Source: Oscillospiraceae bacterium (lineage in GTDB: Bacteria > Bacillota_A > Clostridia > Oscillospirales > Oscillospiraceae). Taken from it: a stretch of DNA of 33,139 nt. Below the pieces are notes generated by a model. It did not search any database and was not told the origin of the DNA. It worked only from the letters and a program-made list of their open reading frames with translations. Below, in pieces: positions 22,469-30,024 of the stretch. Made by a program: the position numbers and the translations under genes. Numbering within the stretch: position 1 is the first letter of the stretch; each line of letters opens with the position of its first letter. The stretch lies in contig JAFWOX010000094.1 in NCBI GenBank assembly GCA_017545325.1, positions 1-33,139 on the forward strand, written 5' to 3'.

Positions 22469-24001
22469 TTATTTCTCCTCCTTGAACCCAAATTGACTGA
22501 ACAGATCATTCACCGCCGCGAAGCGGTCCCCGCCGACGCCCTCCACGGCCCGGGACCGCACGGGCACCGGCCGGCCCGCCGCCTTCTCCGCTTCGGTCCG
22601 GATCAGATCCAGATTCTGCTCCACCGTCTGCAGGGCCGCGTCGTTCCGGGCGGTGAGGATGAGGATCCCCTCCTCCAGCTTCCCGGAGACGTTGGCCGGA
22701 TCCGAAAGCATCACATAATCCCCCATAAACAGGCTGTTCTCCAGCTTATCCAGAAGGGCCTCCCAGCTCAGCTCTGGGGGTATGGGGCTTTCCTCCCCCC
22801 GGGGGAGCTCCGGCTCCGCCGGGATCGGGGGGGCGGGCGGAGTCTGCGCCGCCCGCTGAGGCGTTGTCTCCTCCGCCGGGCGGGGAGCATTCTCCCCGGG
22901 CATCGGCGCCGGGATACAGGCGGCGGGCTTCAGGCCGCAGAGCCGCACCAGGCAGAGCTCCGCGCAAAGCCGCCGATCGCTGCTCCGGTCCAGGGCGGCG
23001 TCCGCCTCCTCCAGCGCATCCAGAGCGGCCAGCAGGCGGCCGGCGTCCGTATTGCGGGCAAGCCTTTCCAGCGTTCCATCTCCGTAGCCGCCGGACATCA
23101 GCGCGCCGCCGGAGCCGGGCGCCACAAAGCGCAGGAGCAGGTCCCGGTGCAGGGAGGCCAGCTGCTCCAGCACGGAGGCCACGTCCTTCCCCGCCTGATA
23201 CAGGCTGTCCAGGATCTCCAGGGCGGCGTCGCAGTCCCCCCGCTGGACAGCCTCCAGCAGGCGACAGATCTCCTCGTTCTCCGCCAGGCCGATGGCGGAG
23301 AGCACCCGCTCCCGGTCGATCCGCGCCCCGGAGCACTGGTCCAGCAGGCTCAGGGCGTCCCGCAGGGCTCCGTCCGCCAGACGGCTCAGCAGACCGGCCG
23401 CCTCCTCCTCCAGCTCCAGCCCCTCCGCCTGGGCCACCTGCATCAGCCTGGTCCGGATCAGCTCCGGCGGAACCCGATGGAAGGAATAGCGCTGGCAGCG
23501 GGAGAGGATGGTGGCCGGGACCTTGTACAGCTCCGTGGTGGCCAGGATGAAGATCAGGTGCTCCGGCGGCTCCTCAATGGTCTTCAGCAGGGCGTTGAAG
23601 GCGGACTTGGAGAGCATATGGACCTCGTCGATGATGTACACCCGCCTTCTGGCGGCCACAGGGGCGTATACCGCCTCATCCCGGATGGCCCGGACGTCGT
23701 CCACCCCGTTGTTGGAGGCGGCGTCCATTTCCGTCACATCCAGGATGGCGCCGCTGTCGATCCCCCGGCAGACCTCGCACTCGTTGCAGGGGTTGCCCCC
23801 CACAGGGTTCAGGCAGTTCACCGCCTTGGCCAGGAGCTTGGCGCAGGTGGTCTTCCCGGTGCCCCGGGTGCCGGTGAACAGGTAGGCGTGGCTGGGCCGA
23901 TCCGTCAGCACCTGTTTTTTCAGGATCTCGGTAATATGCTCCTGGCCCACGACCTCATCAAAGGTCCTGGGCCTCCATTTGCGGTACAGCGCCTGATACA
24001 T
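22469..24001 (-). CDS. dnaX: DNA polymerase III subunit gamma/tau
   Basis: A 510-aa clamp-loader ATPase. MYQALYRKWRPRTFDEVVGQ is the family N-terminus. Walker A GTRGTGKT is at 44-51, and the zinc-binding cysteines are C63, C72, C75 and C78. The DEVHMLSKSAFNALLKTIEEPP run and a sensor-1-like ILATTE segment follow. The C-terminal third has a Pro-rich linker (about 365-410) and a small tau-like end. Two ATGs compete; that at 24001 has GAGGAG seven bases upstream, while that at 24007 is too close to it. The gene begins only about 20 bases after the SRP RNA terminator, so its promoter must lie in or before the SRP RNA gene. No late slippery frameshift site was noticed. Confidence 0.94.
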   Translation of the reverse strand: MYQALYRKWRPRTFDEVVGQEHITEILKKQVLTDRPSHAYLFTGTRGTGKTTCAKLLAKAVNCLNPVGGNPCNECEVCRGIDSGAILDVTEMDAASNNGVDDVRAIRDEAVYAPVAARRRVYIIDEVHMLSKSAFNALLKTIEEPPEHLIFILATTELYKVPATILSRCQRYSFHRVPPELIRTRLMQVAQAEGLELEEEAAGLLSRLADGALRDALSLLDQCSGARIDRERVLSAIGLAENEEICRLLEAVQRGDCDAALEILDSLYQAGKDVASVLEQLASLHRDLLLRFVAPGSGGALMSGGYGDGTLERLARNTDAGRLLAALDALEEADAALDRSSDRRLCAELCLVRLCGLKPAACIPAPMPGENAPRPAEETTPQRAAQTPPAPPIPAEPELPRGEESPIPPELSWEALLDKLENSLFMGDYVMLSDPANVSGKLEEGILILTARNDAALQTVEQNLDLIRTEAEKAAGRPVPVRSRAVEGVGGDRFAAVNDLFSQFGFKEEK

Positions 24002-24025
24002 GCTCATTCTCCTCAACGATAAAAA

Positions 24026-24347
24026 GCCCCGCCCGGCACAGGGCAGAACCGCACACCCGCCTTTGACCGCTCTGATCCGTTCGGAATCCCTGCAGCCGGC
24101 TCGGGACCGGCTGCCTTGCGGCACACGTGGCGCACCGCTTAATGCTGCTCGGTCTCCCGCCTGACATGGTTCACGGGGCCGCGTTGCGCAAGACCGGTCC
24201 GTCATTACTGCTTACAGGGAGCAGACAACACACCAAAGGGCCGGGGGCGGGAATTCATCCCTGCTGTAGCGGTTTGCAGGTACAGGGCACCGCTAACTCC
24301 CCGACTAGTGCGGCTCTGCCCCGTGTCGGTCGGGGCTTTGCCGATAT
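24026..24347 (-). ncRNA. ffs: Signal recognition particle RNA, large Firmicutes type
   Basis: About 320 nt, transcribed on the minus strand. The Alu-type part contains GGGGAGTTAGCGGTGCCCTG and ACCTGCAAACCGCTACAGCAGGG-like sequence (around 24255-24305). The conserved SRP54-binding hairpin is at 24143-24164: TCAGG, a CGG/CCG stem around a GAGA tetraloop, then AGCAGCA. Between them is the GTGCCGC region expected of helix 5. The two ends pair (GCCCCG at the 5' end with CGGGGC at the 3' end), and five Ts follow (24021-24025). Location directly upstream of dnaX matches other Firmicutes. The 5' end is set from the promoter, the 3' end from the T-run. Confidence 0.93.
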
Positions 24348-24353
24348 GCAGTT

Positions 24354-24382
24354 ATTCTACAATACTTCCGCGCCGGAATCAA
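24354..24382 (-). promoter_or_regulatory. Strong sigma-A promoter of the SRP RNA
   Basis: On the minus strand: TTGATT (24377-24382), 17-base spacer, TAGAAT (24354-24359). Transcription start predicted at 24347. It may also supply dnaX-ybaB by read-through. Confidence 0.82.
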
Positions 24383-24413
24383 CCCTATTTTGCGCCGATC
24401 CCGTCCCGTCCAT

Positions 24414-25412
24414 TCAGGTGACCAGGAGGCTCAGCACCATCTCCAGGGCGGAAGCCAGGAGGAAAAGGGCGAAGCCCCCGGTGAGGAAGACCGTGCGGAA
24501 GGCTGTCCCCGGTTCAGGCAGCCGGTCCTCCGGTCCCCGCCGACGGAGCCGGGGAAAGCGGCGCACCAGCATGACGATCCCGGCAACGGTGCAGCAGAAG
24601 ACCAGCAGGCCGAACAGACTCATGCCCAGCAGGTAAGGCAGACTCTCCACCATCGCGGGCATGGCCTCCTCCCCCTGGGCCATAAACTCCTCCAGACTGA
24701 GCGGCTCCCCATCCCCCTGGAGCAGCAGAGGCACCAGGGAACCGATGGCGTTCACCAGGATATGGAGCGTCACCGTATACCGCAGTCTGCCGGTGCGGAC
24801 ATAAATGCTGCCGAACAGAAGGCCCGCCCCGAAGGCATAGAAAAACTGGCTCAGATTTCCGTGGAAAAGGCCGAAGGCCATGGAGGAGAACAGCACCGCC
24901 GTGGGGCGGTCGATGGTGCGCATCCGGTCCAGCAGGAGCCTCCGGAAAATGAGCTCCTCCATGATGGGCGCCAGGAGCACGGCAAACAGGGCCACGGACC
25001 AGAGATCCATCCGATCCAGGATCTTCTCCAGCGGATTGGCCCCTGTGCTGCCCAGCAGCCGCCCCAGCAGGCGGGTGACCCCCTGGCCCAGCAGATTGCA
25101 GGGGTACAGGATGCCCATGCACATGAGCAGGCAGATGAGCAGCTCTCCCGGCCCGCCCAGGCTCCTCTTTTCCGGCAGCCGGGCCGGGGCCTTGGGCAGG
25201 AGCAGGAGGAAAAAGGGAAAGCCCACCAGATACAGGCAGACGAAGCTGAGGCCGGTGATGAACCATCCCCGGAGCAAAAGCCCCGGCGCCAGCACCCCCA
25301 GCACCAGGACGGCAAGATACTGAGCCGCCACCGCCGCCGCCAGAAAAACGAAGCAGGCCAGAGCGATGCGGGAATAATGCCTTCTCAGGACCGGGGACAC
25401 GGCTGCAGCCAA
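24414..25412 (-). CDS. CPBP-family intramembrane metalloprotease
   Basis: A 332-aa polytopic membrane protein of the CPBP (CAAX protease and bacteriocin-processing, Abi) family. The family motifs are visible: EE at 152-153 with Arg157 in PIMEELIFRR, the FGLFHGN segment with His184, and LHILVNAIGS with His217 and Asn221. About eight hydrophobic segments are present. Members cleave prenylated or peptide substrates in the membrane or give bacteriocin self-immunity; the substrate here is unknown. It uses a TTG start at 25412, directly behind a GGAGGAGGAG site. It is upstream of the SRP RNA and probably a separate transcription unit; no bacteriocin gene is next to it. Confidence 0.87.
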   Translation of the reverse strand: MAAAVSPVLRRHYSRIALACFVFLAAAVAAQYLAVLVLGVLAPGLLLRGWFITGLSFVCLYLVGFPFFLLLLPKAPARLPEKRSLGGPGELLICLLMCMGILYPCNLLGQGVTRLLGRLLGSTGANPLEKILDRMDLWSVALFAVLLAPIMEELIFRRLLLDRMRTIDRPTAVLFSSMAFGLFHGNLSQFFYAFGAGLLFGSIYVRTGRLRYTVTLHILVNAIGSLVPLLLQGDGEPLSLEEFMAQGEEAMPAMVESLPYLLGMSLFGLLVFCCTVAGIVMLVRRFPRLRRRGPEDRLPEPGTAFRTVFLTGGFALFLLASALEMVLSLLVT

Positions 25413-25475
25413 GGTCTCCTCCTCCTTTCATAAACGCTGGTCCGCATGAAGCGCGCCGCAGGGTTGACCCTCAGG

Positions 25476-25529
25476 AAAAAAGGGGGCCGTCTGCGGCTGC
25501 CGTGATCCGGCAGGGACACAGACGGCCCC
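25476..25529 (-). terminator. Strong Rho-independent terminator after the Big_2 zinc-ribbon gene
   Basis: On the minus strand an 11-bp perfect outer stem GGGGCCGTCTG/CAGACGGCCCC (25483-25529) encloses an inner CTGCC/GGCAG stem and is followed by a run of six Ts after one C. It lies 21 bases past the stop codon at 25551. Confidence 0.9.
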
Positions 25530-25550
25530 GCATACTGCGTGATTCCCGAC

Positions 25551-26441
25551 TCAGGTGACGACCCGGACGATGCAGTCCAGCTTGGTCTCCTTCCCGTCCG
25601 CCGTCTTCACCGTTACGGTGATGGTGGCGGTGCCGTTGGACACGGCCTTGACCCGGCCGTTGCTCTCCACGCTGGCCACGCCGCTCTTATCGCTGGCGTA
25701 GGTGACGGTGGCTCCCTCGCCGGCTCCGTTGACCGTCAGCATGAAGGTCTCTCCGGTGCCGCTGTGGATGGTGACGTCGCTGCGGCTCAGGCTCAGGCCG
25801 TTGCCGGTGCTGCCGTTCCCGGTGTTGGCGGGGGCATAGCCGGATACCCGGACGATACACTCCTTGGTGACGCCGCCAGCGGTGGCGGAGACCTTGGTGT
25901 TGCCATGGTTCACGGCGGTGACCAGGCCGTTCTCGTCCACGGTGGCCACGTCGGTATCCTCAGAGATCCACACGATATTCACCTGGACCTGGGCAGGGGA
26001 GATGGTGGCGACCATCTGGAAGGTATCCCCGGGATTGGCCAGGGTGAAGTCCTCCCGGTTCAGCACGATGGAGTTCACCACCGGCTCAGGAGTGGGCTCG
26101 GGAGTGGGATCGGGGGTATTCGTCGGCGCCGCAGGCGTGGCGGATGGGTTGGCGGTGACCGTCGATACGCCGTTGCTGGGAGACGCGGATGCAGCCGGCT
26201 TGGCCGTAACATTGGGCTCCGGATCCCGATCCTTCAGGCTCATGGCCAACAGGACCACCACGGCGATGATGATCAGGATCAGCACCACCAGACCGACAAT
26301 GACCTGCCAACGGGTATTGCTGGCGACGGAAGCGGTTTTCCCGTCCCGGTTTTTCTTCGCTCCGCAATAGGGGCATTTGCTGTGGATCGAGGAGTAGTGC
26401 TTGTCACAGCGCCCGCACTTTACGTCTTGAAACAGTGCCAT
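25551..26441 (-). CDS. Zinc-ribbon membrane protein with two Big_2 Ig-like domains
   Basis: A 296-aa protein: N-terminal zinc ribbon CGRC...CPYC (about 9-27), one membrane helix (about 46-68), a Pro/Thr linker (about 75-125), then two Big_2-type Ig-like domains. The first (about 126-200) has the core VATVDENGLVTAVN, the second (about 215-296) has VASVESNGRVKAVSNG. The topology would place the zinc ribbon in the cytosol and the Ig domains outside, as in a sensor or tether, but no function is known. The start at 26441 has GAGGG six bases upstream. The first Big_2 core matches the TPM protein at 19588-19631 in 42 of 44 bases. It has its own promoter and terminator and is divergent from the glycosyltransferase gene. 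Confidence 0.82.
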   Translation of the reverse strand: MALFQDVKCGRCDKHYSSIHSKCPYCGAKKNRDGKTASVASNTRWQVIVGLVVLILIIIAVVVLLAMSLKDRDPEPNVTAKPAASASPSNGVSTVTANPSATPAAPTNTPDPTPEPTPEPVVNSIVLNREDFTLANPGDTFQMVATISPAQVQVNIVWISEDTDVATVDENGLVTAVNHGNTKVSATAGGVTKECIVRVSGYAPANTGNGSTGNGLSLSRSDVTIHSGTGETFMLTVNGAGEGATVTYASDKSGVASVESNGRVKAVSNGTATITVTVKTADGKETKLDCIVRVVT

Positions 26442-26481
26442 CCCATTCCCTCCGTTCCGATGCATCTGTGTAGCTGTTTAC

Positions 26482-26510
26482 ATCATACGCTACCGGAGCC
26501 TTTTCGTCAA
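26482..26510 (-). promoter_or_regulatory. Sigma-A promoter of the Big_2 zinc-ribbon gene
   Basis: On the minus strand: TTGACG (26505-26510), 17-base spacer, TATGAT (26482-26487). The -35 box forms one arm of the inverted repeat CGTCAA-TGATTT-TTGACG (26505-26522), a possible repressor site. Confidence 0.8.
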
Positions 26511-26576
26511 TGATTTTTGACGAAAGAACCCGGAATTTGTTCCTAGAAAGGGTGACATAATCTTCCCTTTCCTCCA

Positions 26577-26605
26577 TTGCGCCGCGGTCTTCCTTGTGGT
26601 AGACT
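26577..26605 (+). promoter_or_regulatory. Probable promoter of the membrane glycosyltransferase gene
   Basis: TTGCGC (26577-26582), 17-base spacer, TAGACT (26600-26605). A start of transcription near 26612 would leave room for the GGAGGG ribosome site. Confidence 0.6.
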
Positions 26606-26627
26606 GGCGCAGAGAGGAGGGACGGAT

Positions 26628-28166
26628 ATGGAGACGCGGCGGAAGCCCATGGGCCGGCGGGAATCGGTTATTGTCCCGGCTCTTTTGTGTCTGGGGATCG
26701 CCCTGCGGATCCTGGGTCTGGGCTTCTTCCCTCCCGGGCTGAACCAGGATGAAGCCTCAACGGGCTGCGACGCCTGGGCCCTTCTGGTTTCCGGCATGGA
26801 TCGGAACGGGGACGCCTGGCCGGTGCTCTTTACCAGCTGGGGCAGCGGGCAGAACGCCCTGTATGCCTATCTTCTGCTGCCGCTGATGGCCCTGCTGGGC
26901 CGCAGCGCGGCGGTGCTCCGTCTTCCCGCCGCCCTGCTGGGCTCCCTGTCCCTGTTCCTGTTCTGGCGCATGGGCAGGCGGCATGGCGGCCCGGTCATGG
27001 GGATCTGCGCCCTGGGGCTGCTGGCGGTGAACCCCTGGCATCTGCTCATCAGCCGCTGGGCGCTGGAAAGCAACCTGCTCCCCGTCTGCCTCCTGCTGGG
27101 CGCATACCTTCTGGACCTGGCTCTGGGGGACCGCCCCTGGTGTCTTCTTCCCGCGGCCGGGGCGCTGGCCCTGGGCCTCTATGCCTATGGTACGGCTTTC
27201 CTTTTCCTCCCCCTGTTCCTGCTGCCCTGCTGTCTCCTGCTCCTGCGGCGGCGCTTTCCCCTGCTCCCCTTCCTGGCCTCCCTGGGGCTGTTCATCCTGA
27301 TCGCCTTCCCCATTTTTCTGTGCAATCTGCGGAACCAATTGGGGATGGAGAGCATGAAGCTCCTTTGCTTCACCCTTCCCCGGCTCACCCAGACCCGGCA
27401 GACCGCCACCATGTCCTTTTCCGGCCAGAATCTGCTGAACGCCCTGAGGCTGCTTTGGAAGCAGTCGGATGGGCTGCCCTGGAACAGCGCCGGGCCCTTC
27501 GGCCTCCTTTGGGGCCTTCCCGGCCTGGCCCTGGCTCTGGGGGGCCTGGGCTGCTCCCTTTGCCGGATCGCCCGCCGCCGGGGGGAGGATACGGACTATA
27601 TCGCCCTCTTCGCCCTGGCCGCGGGCCTGATCTCCTGCCTGTTTATCAACGTGAACGTGAACCGGGTGAATTTCCTCTTCCTCCCCCTGGTATGGTTCCA
27701 GGCTTCGGGGCTCCTGGCCCTGGTGAAGGCGCTGCCCGGCCTGCGGATCCCCGTCTGTATCCTGCTGCTCTTCGCCCTGGGCCTTCTGTGCCGGTACTGC
27801 CTCACCCAGCAGCGCGCAGCCCTGGAGCCCGCCTTCCATACCGGGCTTCTGGAGGCCGTCTCCTCCCTGGAGGAGGGGACGGAAACGGTGTGGATCACGA
27901 ACCGGGTGAACATGCCCTATGTGTATGTCCTCTTCGCCCGGGGGATCCCTCCCGAGGAATTCCGGAAGGACGTGGTCTATGCGGACCCGGCGGCTCCATT
28001 CCGCCAGGTGACCCGCTTCGGCCGCTGGCGCTTCGGCAGCGCCCTTCCGGACGAGGGGCTCTGCATCCTCCCTCTGACTGAAGCCCGGGGATATGAGGAG
28101 AAGGGCTATCTCCGCATCCGGGCGGTTTTTGGCCTCTATGCCGTTGCGGAGGCGGGAAATTTCTGA
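26628..28166 (+). CDS. GT39/ArnT-like polytopic membrane glycosyltransferase
   Basis: A 512-aa multi-spanning protein resembling the GT-C fold family of protein mannosyltransferases and ArnT. The N-terminal extracytoplasmic loop carries PPGLNQDEAS, where the Asp-Glu pair matches the catalytic acidic motif of the family. It is followed by VNPWHLLISRWALESN, also typical. About eleven hydrophobic segments occupy residues 10-400, and a soluble C-terminal part of about 110 residues ends the chain. Such enzymes use a polyprenyl-phosphate sugar to modify proteins, lipids or glycans outside the membrane; the acceptor is unknown. The start at 26628 has GGAGGG six bases upstream. The end of the gene contains the -35 box of the next gene. 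Confidence 0.78.
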   Translation: METRRKPMGRRESVIVPALLCLGIALRILGLGFFPPGLNQDEASTGCDAWALLVSGMDRNGDAWPVLFTSWGSGQNALYAYLLLPLMALLGRSAAVLRLPAALLGSLSLFLFWRMGRRHGGPVMGICALGLLAVNPWHLLISRWALESNLLPVCLLLGAYLLDLALGDRPWCLLPAAGALALGLYAYGTAFLFLPLFLLPCCLLLLRRRFPLLPFLASLGLFILIAFPIFLCNLRNQLGMESMKLLCFTLPRLTQTRQTATMSFSGQNLLNALRLLWKQSDGLPWNSAGPFGLLWGLPGLALALGGLGCSLCRIARRRGEDTDYIALFALAAGLISCLFINVNVNRVNFLFLPLVWFQASGLLALVKALPGLRIPVCILLLFALGLLCRYCLTQQRAALEPAFHTGLLEAVSSLEEGTETVWITNRVNMPYVYVLFARGIPPEEFRKDVVYADPAAPFRQVTRFGRWRFGSALPDEGLCILPLTEARGYEEKGYLRIRAVFGLYAVAEAGNF

Positions 28167-28172
28167 TATAGT
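28144..28172 (+). promoter_or_regulatory. Promoter of the NYN gene inside the end of the previous gene
   Basis: TTGCGG (28144-28149), 17-base spacer and TATAGT (28167-28172). The -10 box begins directly after the TGA stop of the glycosyltransferase gene. Confidence 0.65.
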
Positions 28173-28210
28173 AGTATGGTTGATCCCACGAAGAAAAGAG
28201 GTGAAAACGA

Positions 28211-29092
28211 ATGACGAATGAGATCAAAAACCTGCGGCTCGCGGTACTCATCGACGCGGAGAACGTGCCCCGGAACAGCATGAAGGCGATCATGGAGGAG
28301 GCGGCCATCTACGGCACCCCCACCATCAAGCGCATTTATGGGGACTGGACCTCTCCCAACGTGGGCTCCTGGAAATCCCTGCTGCTGGAAAACGCGGTGA
28401 CGCCCATCCAGCAGTACAGCTACACCACGGGAAAGAACTCCACCGACTCCGCCATGATCATCGACGCTATGGATATTTTGTACGAGGGGAAGACCGACGG
28501 CTTCTGCATCGTCTCCAGCGACAGCGACTTCACCCGCCTGGCCATCCGTCTGCGGGAGGCCGGCATGAAGGTCATCGGCATGGGCGAGCAGAAGACCCCC
28601 GTCGCCTTCCGCGTTGCCTGCGACAAGTTTATCTATATTGAGGTGATCCGGGCCGCCAGCCAGACGAAGCAGAAGGACGCCGCCTCCAAGCAGGAAAAGC
28701 AGAAAACAACGGCCCGGAAGACCACCCGGCAGAAGGCGGAAAAGGAACCCGCCGAGGGGGAAAAGAACGGCCAGGCCAAAAACGGCCAGGCCAGGGAGGA
28801 GCATCCCCCGAAGGAGGAGCATGCCGAGGTCAAGAAGGACCAGAAGGTCCCTCCGGAGACCGTGAAGCTCATTGCGGACTCCGTTTCCGATATTGCGGAC
28901 GAGGAGGGCTACGCCTTCATGGGCGAGCTGGGGAACCTTCTGCTGAAAAAGCAGCCGGATTTCGATCCCCGTAACTTCGGCTTCACCAAGCTCACTCAGC
29001 TGATCCGCTCCATCGGCCGCTTCGAGATCGACGCCCGGGTGACGGACGCCACGGGAACGAAGCATATCTATCTTCGGGATAAGGAAGCCTGA
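28211..29092 (+). CDS. NYN-domain putative ribonuclease with C-terminal LOTUS/OST-HTH domain
   Basis: A 293-aa protein of the LabA/DUF88 group. The NYN (PIN-like) nuclease domain covers about 8-145 with LIDAENVP (Asp15), NSTDSAMIIDAMD (Asp near 78) and SSDSDFTRL near 99-107, the acidic residues that bind metal in this fold. A charged Lys/Glu/Gln-rich linker (about 150-215) containing NGQAKNGQAR follows. The last 75 residues (SVSDIADEEGYAFMGELGNLL ... FGFTKLTQLIRSIGRFEI) are a LOTUS/OST-HTH domain, which binds RNA in other proteins. An RNA-processing role is the reasonable inference; the substrate is unknown. AGAGGTG precedes the ATG. It has its own promoter and is linked to the metallophosphoesterase by a two-base gap. 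Confidence 0.9.
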   Translation: MTNEIKNLRLAVLIDAENVPRNSMKAIMEEAAIYGTPTIKRIYGDWTSPNVGSWKSLLLENAVTPIQQYSYTTGKNSTDSAMIIDAMDILYEGKTDGFCIVSSDSDFTRLAIRLREAGMKVIGMGEQKTPVAFRVACDKFIYIEVIRAASQTKQKDAASKQEKQKTTARKTTRQKAEKEPAEGEKNGQAKNGQAREEHPPKEEHAEVKKDQKVPPETVKLIADSVSDIADEEGYAFMGELGNLLLKKQPDFDPRNFGFTKLTQLIRSIGRFEIDARVTDATGTKHIYLRDKEA

Positions 29093-29094
29093 AT

Positions 29095-29931
29095 TTGAAG
29101 AACGGGAAGAAACGGAGAAGGGGCGGAGGCCGGACACTGATCCTCCTGCTGCTCCTGGTCCTGGCGGCCCTGGTCTGCCGGGATAATCTGCAGGTGCGCA
29201 CCGTGGGATACGACCTGCGCTTTCCGGATCTGCCGGAGGGCTTCGATGGGCTGAAGATCATGCAGATCTCGGACCTCCATGGCAGGGATATCCTGGCCAG
29301 GCAGCTGCTCATCCGGGCGGAGGCCGAGGCGCCGGACCTGATCCTCCTCACCGGAGACCTGGTGGACAGGGAGGGCCAGCTGGCCCGGCTGGAGCCGCTG
29401 ATCCGGGAGCTCGCCGCCATTGCCCCCGCGTACTACGTCACCGGGAACCATGAATGGGCCCTGGCGGATACGGAGGGCTTTCTGCGGGACCTTTCCAGCC
29501 TGGGCGTCACCCTGCTGCGGAACAGCTTCGTGACCCTGGAGCGGAGCGGGGACCGGCTGCTTCTGGCCGGAGTGGAGGATCCCAACGGCTATGCAGATAT
29601 GAAGACGCCGGAGGAGCTGGCCCGGGAGCTGGAGGCCGCAGGAGGCGGGTTTTCCCTCCTCCTGGCCCACCGGCCGGAGCTGTTTCCGGATTACGCCGCT
29701 CTGGGCTTCCGGGTGGTATTCAGCGGGCATACCCATGGCGGCATGCTCCGTCTCCCCTTCCTGGGGGGCGTTCTGGCTCCGGGCCATGTGCTCTTTCCGG
29801 AGTATGACGGCGGCCTGTTCACCCTGGGCGGCAGCACGATGGTCCTGTCCCGGGGGCTGGCGGGGGTGAACGGACTGCCCCGGATCTTCAATCCCATGGA
29901 GGTCCCGGTTGCGGTGCTGCACAGGGGATGA
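29095..29931 (+). CDS. Membrane-anchored metallophosphoesterase (YkuE-like)
   Basis: A 278-aa calcineurin-type phosphoesterase. After a very basic N-terminus (KKRRRGGGR) one helix (about 14-28) anchors it. The metal motifs are DLHG (Asp60, His62), LTGDLVD (about 84-90), GNHEW (near 118) and a C-terminal AHRPEL ... FSGHTHGG (His pair near 208). YkuE-type enzymes act on phosphate esters at the envelope, and some are lipid-linked pyrophosphatases; the substrate here is unknown. The start is a TTG two bases after the NYN stop, with AAGGAAG upstream, so it is co-expressed with the NYN protein. A two-way terminator follows. Confidence 0.89.
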   Translation: MKNGKKRRRGGGRTLILLLLLVLAALVCRDNLQVRTVGYDLRFPDLPEGFDGLKIMQISDLHGRDILARQLLIRAEAEAPDLILLTGDLVDREGQLARLEPLIRELAAIAPAYYVTGNHEWALADTEGFLRDLSSLGVTLLRNSFVTLERSGDRLLLAGVEDPNGYADMKTPEELARELEAAGGGFSLLLAHRPELFPDYAALGFRVVFSGHTHGGMLRLPFLGGVLAPGHVLFPEYDGGLFTLGGSTMVLSRGLAGVNGLPRIFNPMEVPVAVLHRG

Positions 29932-29984
29932 CCCCGTTTCCGGGAAGGAAGGCGCGGCGGCGCGAACAATCCCTGAAGGCAAGA

Positions 29985-30024
29985 GACCGAGGTGACACAA
30001 ACTGTCACCCCGGTCTTTTCTTCC
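29985..30024 (+). terminator. Terminator between convergent metallophosphoesterase and sortase genes
   Basis: A 13-base stem with one mismatch: GACCGAGGTGACA (29985-29997) and TGTCACCCCGGTC (30003-30015), five-base loop, then TTTTCTTCC. It ends just before the sortase stop codon. On the minus strand the hairpin is followed by TCTTGCC, so it works best for the + strand. Confidence 0.82.

Noticed and set aside
23909..23920. A run of six A on the minus strand in dnaX as a programmed frameshift site
   Set aside because: It lies near codon 28, far before the gamma/tau boundary, and the full frame encodes a normal product.
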